Below, piece by piece: positions 36,141-43,605 of a stretch of DNA of 64,000 nucleotides. Each line of letters begins with the position of its first letter. Position 1 is the stretch's first letter. The translations under genes and the position numbers were made by a program. This DNA comes from Sutcliffiella horikoshii (GTDB taxonomy: Bacteria > Bacillota > Bacilli > Bacillales > Bacillaceae_I). The notes under the pieces were generated by a model that was not told the DNA's origin, did no database searches, and was given only the letters and a program-made list of their open reading frames with translations. The stretch spans positions 3,348,001-3,412,000 of the forward strand of contig NZ_CP020880.1 in NCBI RefSeq assembly GCF_002157855.1. The letters run 5' to 3'.

Positions 36141-36236
36141 CCTATACCCCTCCTGCATAACTAAACTAAATATATCACAAAAGTCTGACAGTTATGAGAG
36201 CGATTACATAAACATCTATAGTACATTTTTACAAAC

Positions 36237-36281
36237 TAAAAAGCAGCTGTCGGAATGATTTCTACTGACAGCTGCTTTTTC
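36237..36281. terminator. Terminator at the end of the gas vesicle operon
   Basis: AAAAAGCAGCTGTC / GACAGCTGCTTTTT with a 13-base loop; T runs on both strands. It lies 20 bases after the gvpU stop codon on the minus strand. Confidence 0.88.
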
Positions 36282-36300
36282 GGACCAAATTATATATAGT

Positions 36301-36696
36301 TTAAGAAGCACTATCTGATATCCTTCCTAAGAAAAACCCATCCACATCGCTTAATTTCCCTCTCCAGAGAAGCTTCCCTTCTGAGGGAGTGGGTTTACTA
36401 TCTCCACAATAAACCTTTGTATTTTTCAAATGGATGAAATTTGCTTCGGCACCTTTATTAGATTCAAAGCTTTCTCCTGTAGCTGCAAGTTGTTCACTTA
36501 TCTTTTGGGCTATTTCATTTCCATCTTCAAAGGTCTCACTCATTGTTTCGAAATAATCTTTAGCTGATATAAGAGTACCTGATATAACAGCACCGTTTAC
36601 ATTCAAGCTAATATCCAGGGAAAAATCATAACTATTGGCTGCTTGCACAAAAAACTCTAAAATACTGTCTTTTCTGGCACCAAGCTCATTACTCAT
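36301..36696 (-). CDS. gvpU: Gas vesicle protein GvpU
   Basis: A 131-residue soluble protein resembling B. megaterium GvpU in length and sequence: LDISLNVNGAVISGTLISAKDYF near residue 26, ANFIHLKNTKVYCGDSKPTPSEG near 84 and LLWRGKLSDVDGFFLGRISD at the end. GvpU is not needed to build the shell; in B. megaterium it governs clustering of gas vesicles in the cell. It is the last gene of the operon, 57 bases after a longer paralogue with which it shares the same domain. Confidence 0.9.
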   Translation of the reverse strand: MSNELGARKDSILEFFVQAANSYDFSLDISLNVNGAVISGTLISAKDYFETMSETFEDGNEIAQKISEQLAATGESFESNKGAEANFIHLKNTKVYCGDSKPTPSEGKLLWRGKLSDVDGFFLGRISDSAS

Positions 36697-36753
36697 TTAC
36701 ACTACTCCTTTCATCAACAGAAAAGAAAGCCGAACTATTTTATACGTCTTGCC

Positions 36754-37443
36754 TTATTCGGATTTGGCTGTCTTTTTAGCAGAAGCTTTCTTTTTGGTTT
36801 TGGCAGAACCAGATTTAGTCCCTGAACGTTTTTTCTGACTCTTTTCTTTCTCTTCATCATCATTGGATGTATCTTCGCTTGAATCCTGTTTTTCATCGGA
36901 TTCTGTCTCATCTTCAGACTTATCCTCATTTTTATTATCAGGGCTAAGTTTCGCTATCATCTCTTCTAATTTTCCGATTCGGTCTGTCAGTTTACTATTC
37001 TTCTCTTTCAATGATTGGTAATCGCCATTGTCTGATTCTTCCTCATCATCTTCTGCGCTATCCGGGATTTTATCTAAATAGAAACCGTTAATATCACTAA
37101 GTGCCCCTCTCCAAAGAGCTTCCCCCTTGGAAGGTGTCGATTTATTGCTCCCACAAAGTACTTTTGCATCTTTAAGATGGATGAAGCTTGCTTCCACACC
37201 ATCTTCTGAATCAATGGATTCTCCTGCTTGAGCAAACTTTTCACTAAGTTGTTGAGCAACCTCGCTGCCATCCTCAAAAGTTTCGCTCAATCTAACAAAA
37301 TAGTCCTTGGCTGACAGAATAGTTCCTGTAACAATGGCACCATTTACATTTAATGTGATATCAATGGATACATCGTGCTTGTTCGTTGCCTGGACAAGGA
37401 AAGCAAGAATATTGTCTTTCCCTGATGTCTGCTCTTTACTCAT
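36754..37443 (-). CDS. GvpU paralogue fused to a GvpT-like coiled coil and charged tail
   Basis: About 229 residues. Residues 1-125 are a GvpU domain (VSIDITLNVNGAIVTGTILSA, ASFIHLKDAKVLCGSNKSTPS, LWRGALSDINGFYLDKIPDSA). From about 140 there is a coiled coil (YQSLKEKNSKLTDRIGKLEE), then an acidic, low-complexity stretch and a lysine-rich end (TKKKASAKKTAKSE). The coiled coil and tail closely resemble those of the GvpT gene just upstream, so this looks like a chimera. ATG at 37443 with GAAGGGAG upstream. Not part of the standard B. megaterium set. Confidence 0.88.
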   Translation of the reverse strand: MSKEQTSGKDNILAFLVQATNKHDVSIDITLNVNGAIVTGTILSAKDYFVRLSETFEDGSEVAQQLSEKFAQAGESIDSEDGVEASFIHLKDAKVLCGSNKSTPSKGEALWRGALSDINGFYLDKIPDSAEDDEEESDNGDYQSLKEKNSKLTDRIGKLEEMIAKLSPDNKNEDKSEDETESDEKQDSSEDTSNDDEEKEKSQKKRSGTKSGSAKTKKKASAKKTAKSE

Positions 37444-37464
37444 GTTAAAAGCTCCCTTCATTTA

Positions 37465-38256
37465 TTAAGATGAAGTATCGTCATCACTGGAAAGAGTGGT
37501 GTCATTGCTTTCTTCATCTTTTTTCTTCTTAGAAGACTTTTTAGCTGTAGAACGCTTCTTTTTAGTTTTACTTTTCTTTCCCTTTTCATCATTACTATCG
37601 TCTTCCTCTTCGTCCTCTGTTTCTTCCTCGTTGTCTTCCTCTGATTCTTCCTCGCTATCTTCTACGTTGTCTTCTTCTCCATCCTCTTCTTTTTCCTCTT
37701 TGCTGTCTTCTTCGCTATCATCATCTTTTTCTTCTTCGCTGTCTTCTTCGGAACTACTGTCAGCTTCTTTTTCTTCCGTTAGTTTAGTCAGCATTTCCTC
37801 CAACTTGCCTAATCGATCGGTAAGATTTTTATTTTCTTCTTTCAAGGATTCGTAATCTTCATTTGTGGAGTCCTTGGTAGATTCTTTTGTTGCAGCAACC
37901 TCTTGTTCACTTGAAGCATCTTCATTGGAAGCTTCATTTTCAGACTCATCTTCACTTGTTTCTTCCTTTTCTTTATTAAATAAACCTTTTGTTGAACCTT
38001 TAATAGATTCAAAAGCTTTCTTGGATTTTTCCTTGGCTGTTTCTCCAAAACTGGAACTCTTTGTTTTAAGAGCCTCTGTATCGATGCTATCCATTAACTT
38101 TTTACCGTTCTCCGGAGTAGCTAAATAGCCGACTGTTGCCCCGATGATTCCTCCTGCAATGGAACGAGTAATTGGACCTGTAAATGAAGTTTCTTCCTTA
38201 TTCTTATTTTGTTCCTCTGTTTGATTTTCTGTAGTGTTTGTTTTGTTTTCTGCCAT
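37465..38256 (-). CDS. gvpT: Gas vesicle protein GvpT
   Basis: A 263-residue, mostly disordered protein. The N-terminus is hydrophilic and is followed by a Gly-rich YtxH-like segment (ITRSIAGGIIGATVGYLATP, residues 28-47) and KKLM. A coiled coil lies near residues 135-160 (YESLKEENKNLTDRLGKLEE). Then come about 70 residues dominated by Glu, Asp and Ser, and a lysine-rich patch (KSKTKKKRSTAKKSSKKKK). The role is not established; B. megaterium GvpT holds the same place in the operon. The underlying DNA (about 37590-37760) is a GAA/GAT-rich near-repeat likely to vary in length by slippage. Confidence 0.88.
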   Translation of the reverse strand: MAENKTNTTENQTEEQNKNKEETSFTGPITRSIAGGIIGATVGYLATPENGKKLMDSIDTEALKTKSSSFGETAKEKSKKAFESIKGSTKGLFNKEKEETSEDESENEASNEDASSEQEVAATKESTKDSTNEDYESLKEENKNLTDRLGKLEEMLTKLTEEKEADSSSEEDSEEEKDDDSEEDSKEEKEEDGEEDNVEDSEEESEEDNEEETEDEEEDDSNDEKGKKSKTKKKRSTAKKSSKKKKDEESNDTTLSSDDDTSS

Positions 38257-38271
38257 GTTAAAAACCTCCTA

Positions 38272-38604
38272 TTAGTAGTTGAATTCCGTTGAATTTATTC
38301 GGTTTGAATCTAGTTTTCTTTCGAGAGATTCAAGTCTCTCCTGTAACATTTTATTTTCCTCTTCCAATGCTTTGGTGTTGTTATCCACCGCTTTGGAGCT
38401 TAGGTAAGGATCCGTCTCCCACCAATCCATGCCAATCTCTTTCGCTTTATCAACAGAGGCGACAATGAGGCGTATCTTGATGGTCAACAGCTCCACATCT
38501 GCGATACCTACTGTGATGTCACCTGCAATTACAACACCTTTATCTAATATTTTCTCAAGTACATCCACTATCGTACTTGATTGTCCAGTCGTTTGAACTG
38601 CCAT
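38272..38604 (-). CDS. gvpJ: Gas vesicle protein GvpJ (GvpA family)
   Basis: About 110 residues. The first 70 are a GvpA-family domain (STIVDVLEKILDKGVVIAGDI, then VELLTIKIRLIVASVDKAKEIG). A C-terminal extension has WWETDPYLSS and a coiled coil (ALEEENKMLQERLESLERKL). GvpJ is a minor component thought to take part in nucleation and the conical tips. ATG at 38604 with AAGGAGGG upstream; the frame is open 12 codons further without a binding site. It sits between gvpK and gvpT as in B. megaterium. Confidence 0.92.
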   Translation of the reverse strand: MAVQTTGQSSTIVDVLEKILDKGVVIAGDITVGIADVELLTIKIRLIVASVDKAKEIGMDWWETDPYLSSKAVDNNTKALEEENKMLQERLESLERKLDSNRINSTEFNY

Positions 38605-38659
38605 TATATGAACCCTCCTTAGGGTAATGAATGAAGGCAAGCTTCCTGAAAATAATCAA

Positions 38660-38944
38660 TTAAAGTAAGCTTCCTAAAGGTCCTAGGTCCAGATTCAAGT
38701 CGTCTGCATCAAGGCCGAATATGTCTTTTAGTTCTTCCATCTTTTCTTCCAAGTTCATTAAAGCTTCGCCAAGATCTTCAATCTGCTCATCGGTCAAGGT
38801 TCCGCCTTCCACACGTCTCATTGCATGCCGTTCCACGATTTGCCTCAGCAGCTCCACCACAGTCAGGACGAGTTGAGCTAATCCATGTTCCGCTTTATCA
38901 GGATCTAAATTAATTCGTCCACTTGTCGGGTTGGCCGGTTGCAT
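38660..38944 (-). CDS. gvpK: Gas vesicle protein GvpK
   Basis: A 94-residue GvpK family protein: INLDPDKAEHGLAQLVLTVVELLRQ near residue 11, ERHAMRRVEGGTLTDEQIEDLGEALM near 38 and the acidic end DIFGLDADDLNLDLGPLG. GvpK is required for gas vesicle formation, and its biochemical role is unclear. The start overlaps the end of gvpS by 35 bases in another frame, indicating translational coupling. Confidence 0.94.
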   Translation of the reverse strand: MQPANPTSGRINLDPDKAEHGLAQLVLTVVELLRQIVERHAMRRVEGGTLTDEQIEDLGEALMNLEEKMEELKDIFGLDADDLNLDLGPLGSLL

Positions 38945-39185
38945 GTATTAATCCCTCCCTTTGTTGATCAAATTCTACGGAAGATACTGTCTTGCCATTT
39001 CCCTGCTGTGCCTGAACCAGGGATTCTACGGATGCAATCAGGACACGAAGATCCAAATAAACAAGATCGACACCCGCTATGGAAATGACCAAATCCGCTT
39101 TTATTGCCACACCTTTATCAAGTATGACGTCTAGAATATCTATTAGAGCTATATCCTTGTTTTCTATCGAATCTCTATGGGACAT
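38910..39185 (-). CDS. gvpS: Gas vesicle protein GvpS (GvpA family)
   Basis: A 91-residue GvpA-like protein: ALIDILDVILDKGVAIKADLVISIAGVDLVYLDLRVLIASVESL, followed by a hydrophilic tail (GNGKTVSSVEFDQQREG). Like GvpJ and GvpM it is a minor shell-related component. It overlaps gvpK at its 3' end and follows gvpL by 16 bases. Confidence 0.92.
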   Translation of the reverse strand: MSHRDSIENKDIALIDILDVILDKGVAIKADLVISIAGVDLVYLDLRVLIASVESLVQAQQGNGKTVSSVEFDQQREGLIHATGQPDKWTN

Positions 39186-39201
39186 AATTAGTCATCCTCA
39201 C

Positions 39202-40008
39202 TTATGAAAAGCTTGAAAAGTGATAAGCGGGCCATGGCCCAGTCGGTTCAAACTGCCAGCCCATATCCCCCATTTTCTTTTCAAATTGCTGGATTTCTTC
39301 CAAAAACTGTTCCACTTTTGAGGAAGAGATAAGATAGACGCTGTTCCAGGTCATGTTTTCTTTCCTGCCTGTCACATCTTTGCTCCAATTCCTCTTTACA
39401 TTCCCTTGCAAAACAAAATCCTTAAGATGTGTATGAATTCTTTCACTCACACGATCCTTTTCGTTCTCGACTTCATCATCAATTAATTTATCAAGTTTTT
39501 TCTTTTCGAAAAATTGTTTCCCTTTAGATAGTTGACTGATTTCTTCTCTACGCTGCTCTATTGCAGGATTGTTCTGGCTTACTTGCTTCTTTAATAGTTC
39601 ATCATTGCAATATATTTTAAGATTCCATTCTTCATTGCCTTCTAGAAGCGCAAAGGTGTCTGTCATCTTGGAATGATTTTGCTGCACAGTATCTGTTAAA
39701 CTAGTTTCATTTTTATATAACGTACAAAACTTTAAAGGAATTACAGTATATAATTTGGATAATGCCATTACTGTCTCATGATGATGAAATGCCTTTTCTT
39801 GCAACCATTCCATATCACTATTGATATTCTCTTTAATGATTTCCTCTGAATACTCATTTGCATCCAGTGAACATACAATAGCGGTTATTTCCCCTATTGA
39901 TATGGTGTATATATCACCTTTTCCATCAAAACCTTTTATGGATGGAACAGGCTGGCTTACTGATTCATTAGATGGGATGAGCCCATATAAATAAATTAAT
40001 TCCCCCAT
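39202..40008 (-). CDS. gvpL: Gas vesicle protein GvpL (GvpF/GvpL family)
   Basis: A 268-residue GvpL/F family protein. The N-terminal domain starts MGELIYLYGLIPSNE with IGEITAIVCSL near residue 36 and VIPLKFCTLYKN near 92. A helical middle with a basic-acidic stretch (GKQFFEKKKLDKLIDDEVENEK) leads to the conserved C-terminal GWQFEPTGPWPAYHFSSF. GvpF/L proteins bind GvpA and probably chaperone its addition to the growing shell. One of two family members in the cluster, the other being GvpF at 40274. Confidence 0.93.
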   Translation of the reverse strand: MGELIYLYGLIPSNESVSQPVPSIKGFDGKGDIYTISIGEITAIVCSLDANEYSEEIIKENINSDMEWLQEKAFHHHETVMALSKLYTVIPLKFCTLYKNETSLTDTVQQNHSKMTDTFALLEGNEEWNLKIYCNDELLKKQVSQNNPAIEQRREEISQLSKGKQFFEKKKLDKLIDDEVENEKDRVSERIHTHLKDFVLQGNVKRNWSKDVTGRKENMTWNSVYLISSSKVEQFLEEIQQFEKKMGDMGWQFEPTGPWPAYHFSSFS

Positions 40009-40018
40009 ACTCTAACCC

Positions 40019-40273
40019 TCACTTCTTTTTGGTCAAATGCTCCCATTGTTCCATTTCCAAATTCTTGGCTACTTCGTAACGGTGCAACAGTTCTGCTTCT
40101 TTCTCTTTGTATGCTTCATCCGGAATTTCACCAAGTTCGTACATCATCTGCAATTGAATAAGCTTTTTTTGAATGGTTGGAAGGTCATACAGTTCTTTGT
40201 CCGCTTCCTCTTTCACTTTCTCGCCGATTTTAATGACAAGATTGATAGGTGCAGCTACAATTTTGTGGAGCAT
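40019..40273 (-). CDS. gvpG: Gas vesicle protein GvpG
   Basis: An 84-residue helical GvpG family protein: LHKIVAAPINLVIKIGEKVKEEADKEL at the N-terminus, KKLIQLQMMYELGEIPDEAYKEKEAELL in the middle and a lysine-rich end. GvpG is essential for assembly in other bacteria and is placed between GvpF and GvpL here as in B. megaterium. It follows gvpF immediately (no gap), suggesting coupling. Confidence 0.92.
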   Translation of the reverse strand: MLHKIVAAPINLVIKIGEKVKEEADKELYDLPTIQKKLIQLQMMYELGEIPDEAYKEKEAELLHRYEVAKNLEMEQWEHLTKKK

Positions 40274-41044
40274 TTAAGCATCCTCAACTGTCAATCTGAT
40301 ATTGACAAAGTTGTAAGCCGGCCATGGACCACTGTAATTAAAATCGACCTTATCCTTCCACTTTTCATGAGCTTCATTTACTTTCTGATCAAACTCTTCT
40401 TCTTTATCCCTATCAATAAGAAAAGAGGCGTTTAGCAACATTTTCTCCCCAATAGGGTCATTCATTTTAGAGGCTTCTGCTGTATCCTTTAATGGTTGGA
40501 AGATTTCAGCTTGCATCTCTTCTTGCAGGGAAAGGAATAGTTTTTGAGCAGCCTCTCCTAATTGGATTCGCTCATAGTAGCTTGCTGCTTCGGATTTCCC
40601 TCGAACCTTCTCAGCCATTTTTTCCATTTTTTCATTTCCGCCAGCCAGTTCTTCCAGCCATTCTTTTTTGCCAATTACTTTTAAGCCCAATTCAATTTTC
40701 CCTTTGATAGCCGGGAAAAGTTTTTCGAATTGAGGATACAAGTTTTCAAGCAGGACCGCTACATCTTCTCTTGAATGAAAAACATTACCGAAGCTTACAG
40801 GAATGACAGTATCATTTTGTTTCATCACAAGGGAGATTGCTTGTTGATGCATCATCAGGTTTTCTTTATTTGGATGGTAGATTTTCATTGGAACTTCTGC
40901 AGCTACCATTGCAGAGTCTTTATATGAAATAGTAAAGAGTTCTCTTTTCTCCCCTTCCAATTCGATTGGACCAAATTCCTCTTCCTTTTCTGTTTGAATT
41001 CCACAAATGATATAAATACCCATTTTTTCTTCTTGACTCATCAT
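40274..41044 (-). CDS. gvpF: Gas vesicle protein GvpF (GvpF/GvpL family)
   Basis: A 256-residue member of the GvpF/L family. MGIYIICGIQTEKEEEFG starts the N-terminal domain, then VIPVSFGNVFHSREDV near residue 96, a helical middle, and the conserved end FDQKVNEAHEKWKDKVDFNYSGPWPAYNFVNIRL. GvpF contacts the GvpA monomer in halobacteria. AAAGGAGAGTCTT precedes tandem ATG codons at 41044 and 41041. It lies 14 bases after gvpN. Confidence 0.93.
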   Translation of the reverse strand: MMSQEEKMGIYIICGIQTEKEEEFGPIELEGEKRELFTISYKDSAMVAAEVPMKIYHPNKENLMMHQQAISLVMKQNDTVIPVSFGNVFHSREDVAVLLENLYPQFEKLFPAIKGKIELGLKVIGKKEWLEELAGGNEKMEKMAEKVRGKSEAASYYERIQLGEAAQKLFLSLQEEMQAEIFQPLKDTAEASKMNDPIGEKMLLNASFLIDRDKEEEFDQKVNEAHEKWKDKVDFNYSGPWPAYNFVNIRLTVEDA

Positions 41045-41058
41045 AAGACTCTCCTTTA

Positions 41059-41973
41059 TTACTCAGTGACCTTCATATTTTCACAGGCCCTTAAAATCAT
41101 TTCCTCTGCTTCTTTCAGCGGCTGTTCGCCATCTAGACATCTGCTTAATTGATGTCCGAGTATATCCTTGCAAAGCCGCTTGAAATCTTCGTTATCCCCG
41201 TCTACTGGAATATCTCCCTCTGTTGCCAATTTGGCAATCATCAGGGAAGCACGTAAACTGGGACCGTTCTTTTTACACCCTTTACGGAGGTCTGCAACTA
41301 GAGCCGTGATGGCTTTCGCTTTTTCCTCTTTTATGTCGACTTTTTGTGAAACGATCTTTGCTTCCCTATCCACCTCTTTATAATCGACATGGATGGTAAT
41401 CAATCGGTCCAACAGGGCATCCTGTGTATGAAAAACACCTGCATATTCATCAGGGTTGCTTGTAAAGATTACGGCAAAATCCGGATGAACCGGTACAAAG
41501 GGTTCTGTCAGCTTTGATCCATACAATGGAAGAACACCTTCCTCCAATATGGATAGGAAGATATTATTCGTTGTTGGTTGAGACCTGGTAAACTCATCGT
41601 ACACAAGCGTGTAACCGTTTTTCACAGCTTCCAACAACCGACCGTCCCTCCAAGTTTCTGTTATACTTTCATCTTTCTTATAGACGGAACGGATATAGTT
41701 ATCTACCACTTTTTTACTTGTGTACCCTGTAAAGTCACCTATTAGATCCTTATTGTTCAACTCATGATTTCCGTGTATGAGCATAACAGGCTTTTTCCTC
41801 TTTTTTGCAAGAGCGAGTGCCATGGAAGTTTTACCTGCACCAGAAGGGCCAGTAAAATGAATAGGATATCCGGCCTTTAAATATTGCAGTGAGCGAGAAA
41901 GTAAATCCTTCGTCTCAGAATCTTGGATTAATGCCCTTGAATCTTTCTTTATTTTTTCTTTTAAAACCGTCAC
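41059..41973 (-). CDS. gvpN: Gas vesicle AAA+ ATPase GvpN
   Basis: A 304-residue MoxR-type AAA+ ATPase. Walker A GPSGAGKTSMA is near residue 40, a GHNELN-like segment and DFTGYTSKKV follow, Walker B LVYDEFTRSQPTTNN lies near 128 and sensor 1 IFTSNPDEYAGV near 170; an arginine-finger region (LLDRLITIHVDY) follows. GvpN is needed to enlarge vesicles from small bicones to full size. It precedes gvpF. Cytoplasmic. Confidence 0.95.
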   Translation of the reverse strand: MTVLKEKIKKDSRALIQDSETKDLLSRSLQYLKAGYPIHFTGPSGAGKTSMALALAKKRKKPVMLIHGNHELNNKDLIGDFTGYTSKKVVDNYIRSVYKKDESITETWRDGRLLEAVKNGYTLVYDEFTRSQPTTNNIFLSILEEGVLPLYGSKLTEPFVPVHPDFAVIFTSNPDEYAGVFHTQDALLDRLITIHVDYKEVDREAKIVSQKVDIKEEKAKAITALVADLRKGCKKNGPSLRASLMIAKLATEGDIPVDGDNEDFKRLCKDILGHQLSRCLDGEQPLKEAEEMILRACENMKVTE

Positions 41974-41998
41974 TCCATTCCCTCCTACTCACCACGTG

Positions 41999-42265
41999 CT
42001 ATGCCTCATGTTTAATGGAACTTCTATACCTGATATCACGCCTTTTATAAGAAGTGACTTCTTTGTCTTTATTAAGATGGACGTCATATATACCTAACAT
42101 TTCATCTTTTGCATACTTTTTCATATATTCCTTTTCTTCTATTACTTCTACTGTCAGTTTCCATCCCTCGTTGTCACTTTCTTCAACTGAGGTGATTTTA
42201 TGAAGGGGTGCGACAAATTCATTGAAGAAATCGGCTACATTCCCCATGATCTTTTTAATTTCCAT
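41999..42265 (-). CDS. gvpR: Gas vesicle protein GvpR (GvpO family)
   Basis: An 88-residue protein in the GvpO family, called GvpR in B. megaterium. It shows KIMGNVADFFNEFVAPLHKITSV, then GWKLTVEVIEEKEYM, then LGIYDVHLNKDKEVTSYKRRDIRYRSS. ATG at 42265 with AGGAGG 5 bases before it; the longer reading begins inside the binding site. It is separated from gvpB by a hairpin at 42289-42325. Confidence 0.9.
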   Translation of the reverse strand: MEIKKIMGNVADFFNEFVAPLHKITSVEESDNEGWKLTVEVIEEKEYMKKYAKDEMLGIYDVHLNKDKEVTSYKRRDIRYRSSIKHEA

Positions 42266-42288
42266 ATGGACCTCCTGCATAAATAGAA

Positions 42289-42325
42289 GGGAAGGACCAA
42301 GTGGAGATCCCCTTGGTTGCTTCCC
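42289..42325 (-). terminator. Intercistronic hairpin between gvpB and gvpR
   Basis: On the minus strand GGGAA...TTCCC with inner ACCAAG / CTTGGT pairs, followed by TTCTATTT. The T tract is weak, so a partial terminator or an mRNA-stabilising structure is more likely than full termination. It could set a high ratio of structural to assembly proteins. Confidence 0.6.
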
Positions 42326-42335
42326 ATTCTAATTT

Positions 42336-42596
42336 CTAAATACTAAAGCGCGGGCTGCGTTCATTCTGTTGTTCAGGTAGCCCGTTTTCTTCTACTTCAT
42401 CCCGAAGTAATCCAACCGCTTCAGCGTATCGCAACCATGTGTCAACACTTGCAATTACGACTCTTGCCTCTACTGTTAAAATTTCAATTCCTACCACAGA
42501 GACCCTTACAAAGGCATCAATTACAATCCCTTTATCCAAAATACGGTCAATAACCTCTGCTAAACTTGAACTATCTGTACTTTTTTGAACGGACAT
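42336..42596 (-). CDS. gvpB: Major gas vesicle structural protein, second copy (GvpB)
   Basis: An 86-residue GvpA-family protein almost identical to GvpA of this cluster over residues 1-70: [19 protein letters not shown], then [20 protein letters not shown] and [14 protein letters not shown]. The differences are V for L in the first strand and a different tail ([11 protein letters not shown]). The hydrophobic shell protein forms the ribbed gas-permeable wall. AAGGAGAAATG-type binding site. In B. megaterium GvpB can itself form the shell. Confidence 0.96.
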   Translation of the reverse strand: MSVQKSTDSSSLAEVIDRILDKGIVIDAFVRVSVVGIEILTVEARVVIASVDTWLRYAEAVGLLRDEVEENGLPEQQNERSPRFSI

Positions 42597-42622
42597 ACAT
42601 CATTTCTCCTTTCATTCAGTCA

Positions 42623-43072
42623 TCAAGATCCCATTGTCTTAATGTCATTTGAGGATTTTATTTTTGTTGAGCTTTTTATATTGCTGGCACCTTTCATATC
42701 CGTATAACCCTTGATGCTCTTCACACCTTTGATTTTGCGGTCATCGCCATCATCATTTGTCGAGGATATCTTTTCTTGGAAATCCTCTCCCGCTTCGACA
42801 ACTTTACTTATCTTGTCACGGACTGAAAGTAATGCTTCCTGTGCTTTTTCTTTTCCTTCTTCTGCTTTATCATGAAATTTCTCAGCATTCTCTTCTGTTG
42901 TCTCCTGGAGGTTTTCCGTTGCTTCCTCCGCTTTATCTTGCACACTGTCCACAAATTTCTCTTTCGCTTTTTCCTTGACCTTATCTTTGATTTCATCTTT
43001 AATCGGCTCCGGAGTGTGTTCAAACACCTTCTTTGCCGCCTTGCCTAAAGTCTTTTTAATCTCTTTTCCCAT
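42623..43072 (-). CDS. gvpQ: Gas vesicle protein GvpQ
   Basis: A 149-residue, highly charged helical protein. Residues 20-100 are long amphipathic helices rich in Lys and Glu (IKDEIKDKVKEKAKEKFVDS, EEATENLQETTEENAEKF), followed by a short-period tail (IKGVKSIKGYTDMKGASNIK) with an xIKs-like repeat. Resembles LEA-like proteins in composition. Its place between gvpP and gvpB identifies it as the GvpQ counterpart. Role unknown; dispensable in some reconstructed clusters. Confidence 0.85.
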   Translation of the reverse strand: MGKEIKKTLGKAAKKVFEHTPEPIKDEIKDKVKEKAKEKFVDSVQDKAEEATENLQETTEENAEKFHDKAEEGKEKAQEALLSVRDKISKVVEAGEDFQEKISSTNDDGDDRKIKGVKSIKGYTDMKGASNIKSSTKIKSSNDIKTMGS

Positions 43073-43109
43073 CCAATTACCACCTTTGGATTCATCGAAA
43101 GAGGACTGA

Positions 43110-43565
43110 TTATTTCTTTGAATCTACTAATTCACCCAGCATGTTTTCGATTTTATCAAGTCGGTTATTAATGCTTTTGTTTTCTTCCTTGATTTCGTCC
43201 AATTCAGAAGAAGCGTCATCGGCTTTTGATTTCTTTTTCTCATCACTTTTTAATGGACTCATAAGGCTTACCACATTTTTCCCCATATATCCGGAAGCCA
43301 ATTGTTTGATTCCATTTTGCGCCTGTGCGGCCAGCATTTCTTGGGCTGATCTTCTTAGTTGGTTACCGGCAACCTTTACCACTTCTGATTGGCTAATATT
43401 TTTAAAAAGCTTTTTACTTGTTCCTGGACTAGAAAGGAGACCGATGCCAGCACCTACCACTCCTCCAACAATTGCTAAATTGATAGAGTAATTGCTATTA
43501 TCGTTCTTTTCTTCTTGTTGTTCATTCTGTTCTTCTTGTTGTTCATTCTTTTCTTTTACTGCCAT
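43110..43565 (-). CDS. gvpP: Gas vesicle protein GvpP
   Basis: About 151 residues. A Gln/Glu-rich start (NEQQEEQNEQQEEKND) leads to a Gly-rich YtxH-like segment (LAIVGGVVGAGIGLLSSPGT, KKLF). A helical middle and a C-terminal coiled coil (LDEIKEENKSINNRLDKIEN) follow. The YtxH-like segment and coiled coil are shared with GvpT. ATG at 43565 with GATGAGG upstream. It occupies the second position of the operon as in B. megaterium. Confidence 0.87.
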   Translation of the reverse strand: MAVKEKNEQQEEQNEQQEEKNDNSNYSINLAIVGGVVGAGIGLLSSPGTSKKLFKNISQSEVVKVAGNQLRRSAQEMLAAQAQNGIKQLASGYMGKNVVSLMSPLKSDEKKKSKADDASSELDEIKEENKSINNRLDKIENMLGELVDSKK

Positions 43566-43605
43566 GTAAATCAACCTCATCCCTTCTGTGTTTGTTCTTT
43601 ATTGA

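Noticed and set aside
37496-37855. Serine-rich plus-strand reading
   Set aside because: It is the mirror image of the acidic tract of gvpT; low complexity causes the lack of stops.
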